64,000 nucleotides of DNA from UBA668 sp041918155 (GTDB lineage: Bacteria; Actinomycetota; Acidimicrobiia; Acidimicrobiales; Ilumatobacteraceae), in the NCBI GenBank assembly GCA_041918155.1, contig JAYRWH010000078.1, positions 32,560 through 96,559 on the forward strand, in the 5' to 3' direction. A program made the translations under genes and the position numbers. A model generated the notes under the pieces. The model was not told the DNA's origin. It saw only the letters and a list, made by a program, of their open reading frames with translations, and searched no databases. Shown here piece after piece: positions 7,559 through 15,226 of the stretch. Numbering within the stretch: the first letter of the stretch is position 1; each line of letters starts with the position of its first letter.

Positions 7559-8088
7559 GCCTCGCCGACGCCGTGCACGGGTTCGACGAGCGCGTCGATG
7601 CCGCGCTCGAGAGAGTCCGCGGCCGCAGCAAGATCCTCGACCGGGTGTTCCTCACCGCCAGCGAGTTCGGCGACTTCAGCGTCATCTGGCAGATCGTCAA
7701 TGTCGTGCGCGGGCTGGTCACCGGCCACTACGCCGAGATGTTCCTGTTCGCCGGCCTGCTCGGCGCGGAGAGCCTCGTCGTCAACCAGGGCATCAAGCGC
7801 CTCTTCCGCCGCGTGCGCCCCACCGAGACCGGCGACTTGCGCTACCAGGTGCGCCGGCCGCGCACGAGCAGCTTTCCCAGTGGCCATGCCTCCTCGGCGT
7901 TCTACGCGGCCAGCATCCTCACCGCCTGGAGCGGATGGGTCACCCTGCCGGCGTGGTTCGCGCTGGCCCTGGTGGTCGGCCTCAGTCGGGCGTACGTGCG
8001 CATCCACCACGCCAGCGATGTCGTGGGCGGCGCGATCGTGGGCGCCGTTCTCGCCCAGCTGGCGCTCGCTGTCCTGCGCTTCGTCTAG
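7555..8088 (+). CDS. PAP2-family membrane phosphatase
   Basis: 177-residue integral membrane phosphatase of the PAP2 superfamily, expected to remove phosphate from a lipid phosphate such as phosphatidate or undecaprenyl pyrophosphate. The three signature motifs are complete: KRLFRRVRP, FPSGH and SRAYVRIHHASDVVGG, with at least four hydrophobic segments. The ATG overlaps the stop of the RecB-like nuclease gene (ATGA). The WS/DGAT gene follows, so a role in neutral-lipid synthesis (phosphatidate to diacylglycerol) is plausible but only inferred from position. Confidence 0.88.
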   Translation: MSLADAVHGFDERVDAALERVRGRSKILDRVFLTASEFGDFSVIWQIVNVVRGLVTGHYAEMFLFAGLLGAESLVVNQGIKRLFRRVRPTETGDLRYQVRRPRTSSFPSGHASSAFYAASILTAWSGWVTLPAWFALALVVGLSRAYVRIHHASDVVGGAIVGAVLAQLALAVLRFV

Positions 8089-8108
8089 CCCTGCGCGGGC
8101 CGTAACGG

Positions 8109-8114
8109 TAGCCT
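8109..8114 (+). promoter_or_regulatory. -10 box TAGCCT, leaderless spacing
   Basis: TAGCCT ends 7 bases before the ATG at 8122. Confidence 0.55.
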
Positions 8115-8121
8115 CGCCCCC

Positions 8122-9501
8122 ATGGCCGACCTGCCCCGTTTCGACCGGAAGATGAGCGACTCCGAAGGGCTGATGTGGCGCCTCGACAAGGATCCACACC
8201 TCAGCAGCACATTCGCGACCATCACCATCCTCGACGGGCCGCTCGACTTCGACCGCCTGCTGCGCCGGATGGAGCGGGCGACGTGGGTGGTGCGCCGCCT
8301 GCGCCAGCGGGTGCAGCCCATGCCGGCCAACCTGTCGGCGCCGATGTGGGTGGACGATCCCAACTTCGACCTGCACTACCACATCCGCCACATCGCCCTC
8401 CCCAAGCCGGGCACGATGCGCCAGCTGCTCGACCTTGCCAGCCTCATCACCTGGGACGCCTACGACCGCACCCGGCCGCTGTGGCAGTTCTGGGTGATCG
8501 ACGGCTTGCGCGGGGGCAAGAGCGCGCTCATCGAGAAGCTGCACCACACGATCGTCGACGGCGAGGGCGGGGTGCAGTTGTCGATGCAGTTCCTCGACCT
8601 CGATCGGGATGCCCCCGAGCCGCCCCCGCTGGAGCCCGAGCGCATGCAGGCCGAGGATGCCGACCTGCCTCAGCCCGACCTGTGGAGGGAGCTGCTGTCG
8701 GGCAGCCTGCGGCTGCCGCTGGGCCTCATGCGCCAGGTGAAGGATCTGCTCGCTGACCCCACCGGTATCCACGAGACCCGTGCGGCCGCAGCCGACACCG
8801 TGCGCAGCGTGATGCAGCAGCTCGGCGACACTGAGGCCGCCCGCTCGCCCCTGTGGACCGCACGCTCACTGCAGCGCCGGGTGGAGGTCCTGCGTGCCCC
8901 GTTCGACAGCACCCGCGAGGCGGCCAAACGCCTGGGCGGCACGCTCAACACCGCGTTTCTCACCGCCGCGGCGGATGCGGCTGGTGCCTACCACCGCAAG
9001 CTCGGCGCCCCGATCGACGAGCTGAGGGCGAGTATGGCGATCAGCACCCGAACCGAGCAATCGGGGGCCAATGCATTCTCCCTCGCCCGCATGCTCGTGC
9101 CCACAGGCGAGATGCCCATCGGCGACCGCTTCCAAGCGGTGCAGGCCGCCGTCGGCGAGGCCCGCAGCGCCGGCACCGCGGCCGCGCTCGAAACAATTGC
9201 GTCGCTGGCCGCCACCCTGCCGACGACGCTCATCACCCGCATCACCCGCCAGCAGGCACAGACAGTGGACTTCGCCACCAGCAATGTTCGCGGCGCCCCG
9301 ATCCCGCTCTACATCGCCGGCGCGCGGCTGCTGGAGAACTATCCAGTTGGGCCGTTGCTCGGCGTCGCGTTCAATCTCACCCTGTTGAGCTACGACCACA
9401 GCCTCGACATGGGCGTCAACGTCGACGCGGCGGCGGTGACCGAACCTGAGTTGCTGCGCGACTGCCTGGTAAGGGCCTTCAAAGCCCTCGCCACCGCCTG
9501 A
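8122..9501 (+). CDS. WS/DGAT-family O-acyltransferase
   Basis: 459-residue wax ester synthase / acyl-CoA:diacylglycerol acyltransferase, which joins an acyl-CoA to a fatty alcohol or diacylglycerol to make storage lipid. The active-site motif HHTIVDG is at residues 141-147, and the later segments NVRGAPIPLYIAGARLLE and LLSYDHSLDMGVNVD are typical of the family. Length is normal. Its stop codon abuts the stop of the convergent small gene at 9502. With the acyl-CoA genes upstream it suggests that the organism stores neutral lipid. Confidence 0.92.
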   Translation: MADLPRFDRKMSDSEGLMWRLDKDPHLSSTFATITILDGPLDFDRLLRRMERATWVVRRLRQRVQPMPANLSAPMWVDDPNFDLHYHIRHIALPKPGTMRQLLDLASLITWDAYDRTRPLWQFWVIDGLRGGKSALIEKLHHTIVDGEGGVQLSMQFLDLDRDAPEPPPLEPERMQAEDADLPQPDLWRELLSGSLRLPLGLMRQVKDLLADPTGIHETRAAAADTVRSVMQQLGDTEAARSPLWTARSLQRRVEVLRAPFDSTREAAKRLGGTLNTAFLTAAADAAGAYHRKLGAPIDELRASMAISTRTEQSGANAFSLARMLVPTGEMPIGDRFQAVQAAVGEARSAGTAAALETIASLAATLPTTLITRITRQQAQTVDFATSNVRGAPIPLYIAGARLLENYPVGPLLGVAFNLTLLSYDHSLDMGVNVDAAAVTEPELLRDCLVRAFKALATA

Positions 9502-9684
9502 TCAGAGGCTGGCGCCAACCGTTTCGCGGTTCTTGACGACCGACATGGTGAGCAGCGAGCGCACGTCGAGCAAGACGTCGGTGACTTCGCCAGACGACAC
9601 CAACTCGCGGCTCATCATCTGACCGAGGGCCTTGTCGATAACACCCACGGCCTCAGAGATGACGGCTTCGGTGGTTTCGGTCAT
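9502..9684 (-). CDS. Small protein of unknown function (60 aa)
   Basis: Short, mostly helical protein (MTETTEAVISEAVGVIDKALG start) with no recognised domain, signal peptide or membrane segment. It is kept because the ATG at 9684 is preceded by an AAGGAGA ribosome-binding site with normal spacing, one of the few strong Shine-Dalgarno sites here, and because it fills the gap between two genes exactly. The open frame continues upstream to 9855, but that part overlaps the promoter and start of the divergent SDR gene and lacks coding character. Confidence 0.6.
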   Translation of the reverse strand: MTETTEAVISEAVGVIDKALGQMMSRELVSSGEVTDVLLDVRSLLTMSVVKNRETVGASL

Positions 9685-9765
9685 CGCGGTCTCCTTCGTC
9701 GGTTGCGGTGCTCGCGAACGTACATCGTGCGAGTCACTTCCACTGGGCATGGTACCGGCAGCGCC

Positions 9766-9771
9766 TACGAT
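9766..9771 (+). promoter_or_regulatory. -10 box TACGAT, leaderless spacing
   Basis: TACGAT ends 6 bases before the ATG at 9778. Confidence 0.55.
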
Positions 9772-9777
9772 CCCGGC

Positions 9778-10587
9778 ATGGACCTCAACGGCAAGCACAC
9801 CGTCGTCACCGGCGCCGCGGGCGGAATCGGCGCGGCCCTGGCCGAGCGGTTCCACTCAGCAGGCGCGAACGTGGTGGTGGCCGACGTGCAGACCGAAGGG
9901 GTAGCCGCGGTCGCGGCACGCCTCAACGCCGCTCGCCCCGGCAGTGCGCTGGCGGTCACTGCCGACGTCAGCACCGAGGACGGGAACGTCGCGCTCATCG
10001 AAACGGCCCGCGCCGCGTTCGGCGAGGTCGACCTGTTCTTCGCCAACGCGGGCATCGGCGGCGGCAGCGATCCGCTGCGCACGAGCGAGGCGGAGTGGGC
10101 GCTGGCGTTCGCGATCAACGTGCACGCCCACCGCTGGGCGGCCAAGCACCTGCTGCCGGAGTGGCTGGCCCGTGGCGAGGGCTACTTCTGCTCCACCGCG
10201 TCTGCGGCGGGCCTGCTCAGCCAGATCGGCTCGGCGCCGTACACGATGACCAAGCACGCCGCGTTGGCGTTCGCCGAGTGGCTGAGCATCACCTACGGCG
10301 ACGCCGGGCTGAAGGTCAGCTGCCTGTGCCCACAGGGTGTCAACACCGCCCTGTTGCGCGCCGGCGACACGCCTGGCGCCGGGATCAGCAGCGCGGTGGT
10401 GCGCGCGGCAGGTGCGGTGCTCGAGCCGACCGACGTGGCCGAGGTGACGCTTGCCGCGATCGAGGCCGACCAGTTCTTGATCCTGCCCCACCCCGAGGTG
10501 CTGTCGTTCTTCCAGAAGAAAGCCGCCGACCCCGACCGGTGGGTCGCCGGTATGCGCAAGCTGCAGGCGCGGATGTCGGGGCGTTGA
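9778..10587 (+). CDS. SDR family oxidoreductase
   Basis: 269-residue classical short-chain dehydrogenase. The cofactor loop TGAAGGIGAALAE with Asp in VVVADVQ suggests NAD preference; ANAGIGGG, the catalytic Ser (CSTASAAG) and the YTMTK Tyr/Lys pair are present. The C-terminus has a FILPHPEVLSFFQKK-type tail seen in many actinobacterial SDRs of unknown substrate. The start at 9778 is set by the TACGAT box 6 bases upstream. Its stop overlaps the start of the next gene (TGATG). Confidence 0.85.
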   Translation: MDLNGKHTVVTGAAGGIGAALAERFHSAGANVVVADVQTEGVAAVAARLNAARPGSALAVTADVSTEDGNVALIETARAAFGEVDLFFANAGIGGGSDPLRTSEAEWALAFAINVHAHRWAAKHLLPEWLARGEGYFCSTASAAGLLSQIGSAPYTMTKHAALAFAEWLSITYGDAGLKVSCLCPQGVNTALLRAGDTPGAGISSAVVRAAGAVLEPTDVAEVTLAAIEADQFLILPHPEVLSFFQKKAADPDRWVAGMRKLQARMSGR

Positions 10588-10853
10588 TGATCGACGCCGC
10601 CACGCTCAACAAGCTGGGACTGAAAGCCGGCGAGCCGGTGCGCTTCCGCAAGGGGGACGCCGGGCGATGGCACTCGGGCAAGATGTCGGGAGTTGCCCTC
10701 GACGGCAGCATCACCGTCTTCGACGCCAACGGCAATGCCCGCAGCCTGCGCCCCGAACGTGTCGAGGTGCGCCGCCCCGGCGGCCGCGGCCGGCTGACCT
10801 GGCAGACGGTCAGCGACGTCGCCATCACCTGGGAGCAGCTGCAGCTCTTCTAG
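10587..10853 (+). CDS. Hypothetical protein (88 aa), coupled to SDR
   Basis: The ATG shares a base with the stop codon of the SDR gene (TGATG), so translation is probably coupled. The product looks like a small beta-rich domain (VRFRKGDAGRWHSGKM and GSITVFDANGNARSLRPERV suggest an SH3-like or Tudor-like barrel; inference only). No signal peptide or membrane segment. A 12-bp GC palindrome follows the stop at 10854-10865 but lacks a T-run. Confidence 0.65.
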   Translation: MIDAATLNKLGLKAGEPVRFRKGDAGRWHSGKMSGVALDGSITVFDANGNARSLRPERVEVRRPGGRGRLTWQTVSDVAITWEQLQLF

Positions 10854-10900
10854 CCCGCCGGCGGGTTGCCCAGGCGGTGCGCCAGTTCAGTGCTGGTCTG

Positions 10901-11431
10901 TCATGGACCCAACGGACGTCGGTAACGGATCTCGGTGACGGTTACCCCGAACATCTCCTCCGTGACCGCACCTCCATCAACCGCCCACCCCTCGGACTCG
11001 TAGAGCGAGCGAGCACGTGCATTTTCCGGCACCACCCACAACACCGCCTCGCTGAAGCCGAATGAGATCAGCTTCGCTGTCGCCTCACGCAAGAGCGCTC
11101 GCCCGACTCCTTTCCCCCAATGTGCAGGGTCGAGATTGATCACGTACAGCTCTCCCACGCCCTTCGATTCGGGGGCCCGCCGATCACGTCCGAAGTCAGC
11201 GAAACCGACGACCTCATCCATGAGTTCAGCGACGAGCACGGAGGACAACTCGGCACGAGCGACGCGGTCTCGCCACATGGCAGCGCGGTCCTCCGGCCGA
11301 AGCCCGTCGAGGTACTCGTCCGGCATCACACCTCGGTAGGCACTCTGCCACGCCCGAACGTGGAGAGCGCCCATCGCGTCGACATCTGCCGGCGAAGCGT
11401 CGCGGATGGTCAGGGCATGCGGTGGTTCCAC
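10901..11431 (-). CDS. GNAT-family N-acetyltransferase
   Basis: 176-residue acetyltransferase of the GNAT fold, moving an acetyl group from acetyl-CoA to an amine of an unknown acceptor. The acetyl-CoA loop is DPAHWGKGVGRALL, preceded by the ELYVINLD beta-strand, and the N-terminal TIRDASPADVDAM is typical. It starts with GTG at 11431; no TANNNT box lies at leaderless spacing. A ~53-bp palindrome lies 60 bp upstream, between this gene and the end of the conservon. Confidence 0.85.
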   Translation of the reverse strand: MEPPHALTIRDASPADVDAMGALHVRAWQSAYRGVMPDEYLDGLRPEDRAAMWRDRVARAELSSVLVAELMDEVVGFADFGRDRRAPESKGVGELYVINLDPAHWGKGVGRALLREATAKLISFGFSEAVLWVVPENARARSLYESEGWAVDGGAVTEEMFGVTVTEIRYRRPLGP

Positions 11432-11490
11432 CTGTACATCAATCCCCTTTCCCCGATCGAGGCATCCCGAGAAGACTGCCCCAACTCAGC

Positions 11491-11543
11491 GTTCGTGTCA
11501 CACGGCGACGTCGTGATTCCGTGGTCCATGTGTGACAAGAACC
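11491..11543. repeat. Dispersed ~52-bp imperfect palindrome, copy A
   Basis: Arms GTTCGTGTCACAC (11491-11503) and GTGTGACAAGAAC (near 11529-11541) pair at 12 of 13 positions around a long loop containing CCGTGG. Same family as the copies at 36044, 43346 and 60482. Confidence 0.7.
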
Positions 11544-11583
11544 GAAGCAAGGCGTGTGCGATATGGAGCGCCGCGCCTGCGAA

Positions 11584-12183
11584 CTAGTTGGTCTTGGCCT
11601 TGGACATCGCTCGCTGGAGGACGACGTCGAGCAGGCTCAGGACGGTTTCCTTCACGTGCACGCGCCCGCGGGCATCGGTGCTCACCACCGGCACGTGCTC
11701 GGAGATGGAGAGCGCCTCGCGGATCTCGTCGAGCGAGTGGAACATCTGCCCGCCGAAGCGGTTGATGGCCACCACGAACGGCAGGTCGCGGTGCTCGAAG
11801 TAGTCGAGCGCGGGGAACGAGTCCTCGATGCGCCGGCTGTCGACGAGCACGACCGCGCCGAGTGCGCCCTGGATGAGGTCGTTCCACATGAAGCCGAAGC
11901 GGTCCTGGCCGGGCGTGCCGAACAGGTAGAGCACGATCGCGTCATCAACGGCCACGCGGCCGAAGTCCATGGCCACGGTGGTGGTGGTCTTGGTGCCGAC
12001 ATCGCCGCGGTTGTCGATGCCCTCGCCGAAGGTGGTCATCGCGGCCTCGGTGGTGAGCGGCTTGATGTCGCTGATCGCGCCGACGAACGTGGTCTTACCG
12101 ACACCGAAACCGCCGGCGACGACGATCTTCACCGGGATCGGCCCGACTGAGGCGCGAGTGGGGGTTTCAGAGTGCACGGACAC
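11584..12183 (-). CDS. cvnD: Conservon Ras-like GTPase (CvnD type)
   Basis: 199-residue small GTPase of the conservon family, the output member of a heterotrimeric-G-protein-like module. The P-loop GGFGVGKTT is at residues 24-32, the switch II region is FGTPGQDRF instead of the canonical DxxG, and the G4 position is NRFGG rather than NKxD; both departures are usual for CvnD proteins. The GTG start at 12183 overlaps the end of the DUF742 gene by 17 bases, as in Streptomyces conservons. It is the last of four co-directional genes (kinase, roadblock, DUF742, GTPase). Confidence 0.9.
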   Translation of the reverse strand: MSVHSETPTRASVGPIPVKIVVAGGFGVGKTTFVGAISDIKPLTTEAAMTTFGEGIDNRGDVGTKTTTTVAMDFGRVAVDDAIVLYLFGTPGQDRFGFMWNDLIQGALGAVVLVDSRRIEDSFPALDYFEHRDLPFVVAINRFGGQMFHSLDEIREALSISEHVPVVSTDARGRVHVKETVLSLLDVVLQRAMSKAKTN

Positions 12184-12607
12184 CAGCGATCAACCTCGTG
12201 ATCAGGAGCACGTCGTCGGCGACGTTCGCGCTCGGTTGGAAGGATTCCAGGAGGCCCTCGCCCACCATGTCGGCGGCGACGACACGCACCACACCAATCG
12301 GGATGCGCATGAGGGCAGAAAGTTCGGCCACCGAGAGCGGCTCGCTCTGGCACCGGCGGAGGATGTCCGCGCGCTCGAACTTCTGCGCGGTGTACGCCTC
12401 ACGCCCGGCTGCAGTGGACTGCAGCATCGTCTCGAATTCGAGCGGTGCTACAGCACGAGACCGGCCCCCCGTCATCGCATAGGCGCGCACACTGTGCGAC
12501 GGAGCGTGAGGGTGTTCGTCGGGCGACATCGGCGTGAGTGGCCGCTTCCTTTCGAGGAAGGGACGCACCAACGGCACGGTGGCATCCGGGTCGAACGAGT
12601 CGCTCAT
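12167..12607 (-). CDS. cvnC: DUF742 protein of the conservon (CvnC type)
   Basis: 146-residue DUF742 protein with a winged-helix-like core. The family signature is visible: SVRAYAMTGGRSR, then CQSEPLSVAELSALMRIPIGVVRVV and the FQPSANVADDVLLITRLIAG end. The first 40 residues are polar and probably disordered. In conservons this protein sits between the roadblock protein and the GTPase, and its exact role is unsettled. Its ATG (12607) is one base from the stop of the roadblock gene, and its 3' end overlaps the GTPase gene. Confidence 0.9.
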   Translation of the reverse strand: MSDSFDPDATVPLVRPFLERKRPLTPMSPDEHPHAPSHSVRAYAMTGGRSRAVAPLEFETMLQSTAAGREAYTAQKFERADILRRCQSEPLSVAELSALMRIPIGVVRVVAADMVGEGLLESFQPSANVADDVLLITRLIAGVRAL

Positions 12608-12608
12608 C

Positions 12609-13031
12609 TCACACCGCGACCAGCGAGTTCTTCAGCTCCGTGATGAGTGCCGGCGTGAGCTGGGCGCCGACCCGTTCGACGAGTAGGGCGATCTCGAAGC
12701 CGACCAGACCCAGGTCGCTATCGCGAGCAGCGACGACACCGATCGTGGAGCCACCCGAGATGGCACTGACGAACAGGTAACCACTCGCCATCTCCACCAG
12801 CACCTGCATGACCTGCCCCTTGGACAGTTCGCCGGCGGCCCCGTGGGCCAGCGCGCGCATACCCGTGATGATCGCCGCCAGCTTGTCGGCCGCAGCGCGG
12901 TCGATGTGGGTGCTCAGCGCGATCAGCAGGCCGTCGGACGACACCGCGACCGCCTGCTCGACGCCAGGCGTGCTGCGAACGAAGTTGGCCATCAGCCAGT
13001 TGACGTTGTTCGCCTTCTCAGAGAGCGCCAC
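12609..13031 (-). CDS. cvnB: Roadblock/LC7-domain protein of the conservon (CvnB type)
   Basis: 140-residue roadblock/LC7 protein, likely the GTPase-activating or scaffold partner of the Ras-like GTPase, by analogy with MglB and CvnB. The marks are NVNWLMANFVRSTPGVEQAVAVSSDGL at the N-terminus (read as two strands around a helix) and the GYLFVSAISGGSTIGVVA hairpin. The GTG start at 13031 has an AGAGGAG ribosome-binding site about 5 bases upstream. It follows the sensor kinase by 32 bp. Confidence 0.92.
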   Translation of the reverse strand: MALSEKANNVNWLMANFVRSTPGVEQAVAVSSDGLLIALSTHIDRAAADKLAAIITGMRALAHGAAGELSKGQVMQVLVEMASGYLFVSAISGGSTIGVVAARDSDLGLVGFEIALLVERVGAQLTPALITELKNSLVAV

Positions 13032-13063
13032 GTGACTCCTCTTTCCCTGCGTTCTAAACGGGT

Positions 13064-15025
13064 TCAGCCGTCGTTCTTGCGCTGGCGACCGAGATCGATA
13101 CCGCGCTGCAAGCTGGCGAGCGTATTACGTACCTCGTCGGCGGGGCGAGGGGCAGCCTCGGTCGGGCTGGTACCGAGGTCGGGCATCTGTGCGCCACGCA
13201 CACGGCGGGTCAGCCCGGCATCGGTGGTGGACGGCGCCGGCGCTTCGGCGGGCGTCGGCTGGAAGTCCATCGTCACCGGCATGGCCGGCATCGCCGACGC
13301 TGCGAACGGCGAGGTCATCTGCACGGTGGCCAGATCAGCGGCTGGGCGGGTCATCGTCGCCAATTGGGCGTCATCGGGCCGTTTCGCCGTCGTCGGCAAC
13401 GGCTCGTTGATCCGTTCGGTGATCACCGGCGCGATGGGGCCCGCACCGCTGCCCGGCGTGGCGATCACCTCGAGGATCGCCTTCGGCAGGCGGATGATCG
13501 CGGTCACGCCGTTGCCGCCGGGGGTCGTGGTGAGCATCACATTGATCGAGTACCGGGCGGCGAGGCGGGCGACCACCTGGAAGCCCAGCATCTTGTTGCT
13601 CTCCCGGTCGAACGACGACACCTCGTTGAGGCGACGGTTGGCCTCGGCGAGTTCCTCGGTGCTCATGCCGAGGCCATAATCGAAGATCGCGAGCTGGTGG
13701 CCGTCGGGAACGGCGCGGCCGACAACGGTGACGGGGCTGGTCGGCGGCGAGAAGCTGGTGGCATTCTCGAGCAACTCGGCGAGGAGGTGGGCGACCTCAC
13801 CCGCAGCAGATCCGAGCACGCCGATGTCGCCGAGTTCGGCAAGCTCGACCTGGCCGTAGTTCTCCACCTCGGAGAGCGCCGCGCGAACCACGTCGCCGAT
13901 CGCCACGGCGGGCGACCACAGTCGGGTGGGCTCGGCACCCGCGAGCACCAGCAGCGACTGGGCGTTGCGTCGCATACGCGTCGTGAGGTGGTCGAGGCGG
14001 AACAGGTTGTCGAGCGCCTCTGGATCGCGCTCGCCTTCCTCCAGCGAGGAGATGAAGCCGAGAGTACGGCCGAGCAGGTTCTGGTTACGACGGGCGATGT
14101 TGACCAGGTTCTGAGAGACCACTTGACGGGCAATGGCTTGCTCGGCGGCGAGATCGACGGCGGCGTCCTGCACCGAGTTGAAGCTCGCGGCCAGCACCGC
14201 TAGTTCGTCCCTCGTGCCGCTGTCGAACGGTGCAAGGTGGACGACTTCCCGCTCGGGATTGTCGGACAGCTGCATCGTGCGCACGGCACCGGGCAACTCA
14301 GCGGTTGCCACCGATTGTGCGCGGGCCACGAGCGCGCGGATCGGGCGGCTGATCGATCGCCGGATGATGGCCACGAGGATGATCATCAGCAGGAACACGA
14401 GTCCGGTGACGACGCTGCCGTAGAGGATGGCCCGGCCGACATAGTCGTCAGTGCTCTTCTCGCGAGCGGACACCTCGGGAATCGCCCAGTCGAGTGCACG
14501 CTGCACGCCAGACTGCTGCAGGTCGTAGCGCCACTCCAGCGAACTGATCACCGCGAGCACCTGGTCGGTGTCATGTGCAGCGACGGCCGCCCGCAGCTGA
14601 TCCTCGACCAAGTTGAAGAACTTCACGCCGACCGCTCCGCCCATGTCGATGAGGCGGATCCGCACACGTTGCGGCAGGTCCAGGCTGCCCCACTCCTTCA
14701 TCGCCTGCTCGAAGTCGGTCTTGGCCTGATCGATGACGGCGAAGTGGGTGTCGATCTCGGCGAGCGTGTCGGCAGTGAAGCCGTCCGGCGAGGAAGCGAT
14801 GACGCCGATGGAGTTCACCTCCGCCCAGGCCTGGAGCAGGCTGGCGGGCGGCGGGATCGTGTCGGCCACGAGGTCTTGTGCCAGCTTGAGGTGTTTGTAC
14901 TCGTTACCACGGACGCTGGCGTATTGGAGGGTGATGGCGCTGGTGATCGCCGAGACGGCCAGCATGATGAGCGGCACGGCGATGAGCAGGTTCAACCGAT
15001 AGCCGATTTTGAGTCGCCGAAGCAT
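13064..15025 (-). CDS. cvnA: Conservon sensor histidine kinase (CvnA type)
   Basis: 653-residue membrane kinase. TM1 is about 11-33, the extracytoplasmic nitrate-sensor-like helical domain about 34-197, TM2 about 198-221, then HAMP (222-275), a DHp-like region with LFRLDHLTTRMRRN (candidate His346) and an HATPase domain with N-box ELLENATSFSPP (Asn421) and DYGLGMS. The last ~120 residues are proline-rich and likely disordered. No response regulator is nearby, as expected for conservons. It has a strong leader (GGGAGGGAGAGTCG before ATG), and is divergent from the DUF4388-like gene across a 201-bp gap. Confidence 0.92.
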   Translation of the reverse strand: MLRRLKIGYRLNLLIAVPLIMLAVSAITSAITLQYASVRGNEYKHLKLAQDLVADTIPPPASLLQAWAEVNSIGVIASSPDGFTADTLAEIDTHFAVIDQAKTDFEQAMKEWGSLDLPQRVRIRLIDMGGAVGVKFFNLVEDQLRAAVAAHDTDQVLAVISSLEWRYDLQQSGVQRALDWAIPEVSAREKSTDDYVGRAILYGSVVTGLVFLLMIILVAIIRRSISRPIRALVARAQSVATAELPGAVRTMQLSDNPEREVVHLAPFDSGTRDELAVLAASFNSVQDAAVDLAAEQAIARQVVSQNLVNIARRNQNLLGRTLGFISSLEEGERDPEALDNLFRLDHLTTRMRRNAQSLLVLAGAEPTRLWSPAVAIGDVVRAALSEVENYGQVELAELGDIGVLGSAAGEVAHLLAELLENATSFSPPTSPVTVVGRAVPDGHQLAIFDYGLGMSTEELAEANRRLNEVSSFDRESNKMLGFQVVARLAARYSINVMLTTTPGGNGVTAIIRLPKAILEVIATPGSGAGPIAPVITERINEPLPTTAKRPDDAQLATMTRPAADLATVQMTSPFAASAMPAMPVTMDFQPTPAEAPAPSTTDAGLTRRVRGAQMPDLGTSPTEAAPRPADEVRNTLASLQRGIDLGRQRKNDG

Positions 15026-15226
15026 CGACTCTCCCTCCCAGAATGTTGTCGGGGTCGGTCACCCCGGTCGGCCGTCCAGTACAGATATCCGACGTCGGTC
15101 TATCGGTCCCGAGCGTGGCCAACTTGAGAGTTCCTTCCAAATAACCTCAAGGTCACGATCCAATGTGTCGAAAACCCAACCCGAAGGGGTCCGCGCGCCC
15201 CACGTTCAACCGGGAGGGAACGCTCG
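15026..15226. promoter_or_regulatory. Divergent control region, conservon / DUF4388 operon
   Basis: This 201-bp gap holds both start regions. Each gene has a purine-rich Shine-Dalgarno leader rather than a leaderless box: GGGAGGGAGAGTCG before 15025 (minus) and GGGAGGGAACGCTCG before 15227 (plus). The middle (about 15120-15180) is relatively AT-rich. No confident -35/-10 pair could be assigned. Confidence 0.5.

Noticed and set aside
10854..10865. A 12-bp perfect GC palindrome just after a stop codon, as a terminator.
   Set aside because: No loop and no T-run follow; such GC palindromes are frequent by chance in this composition.
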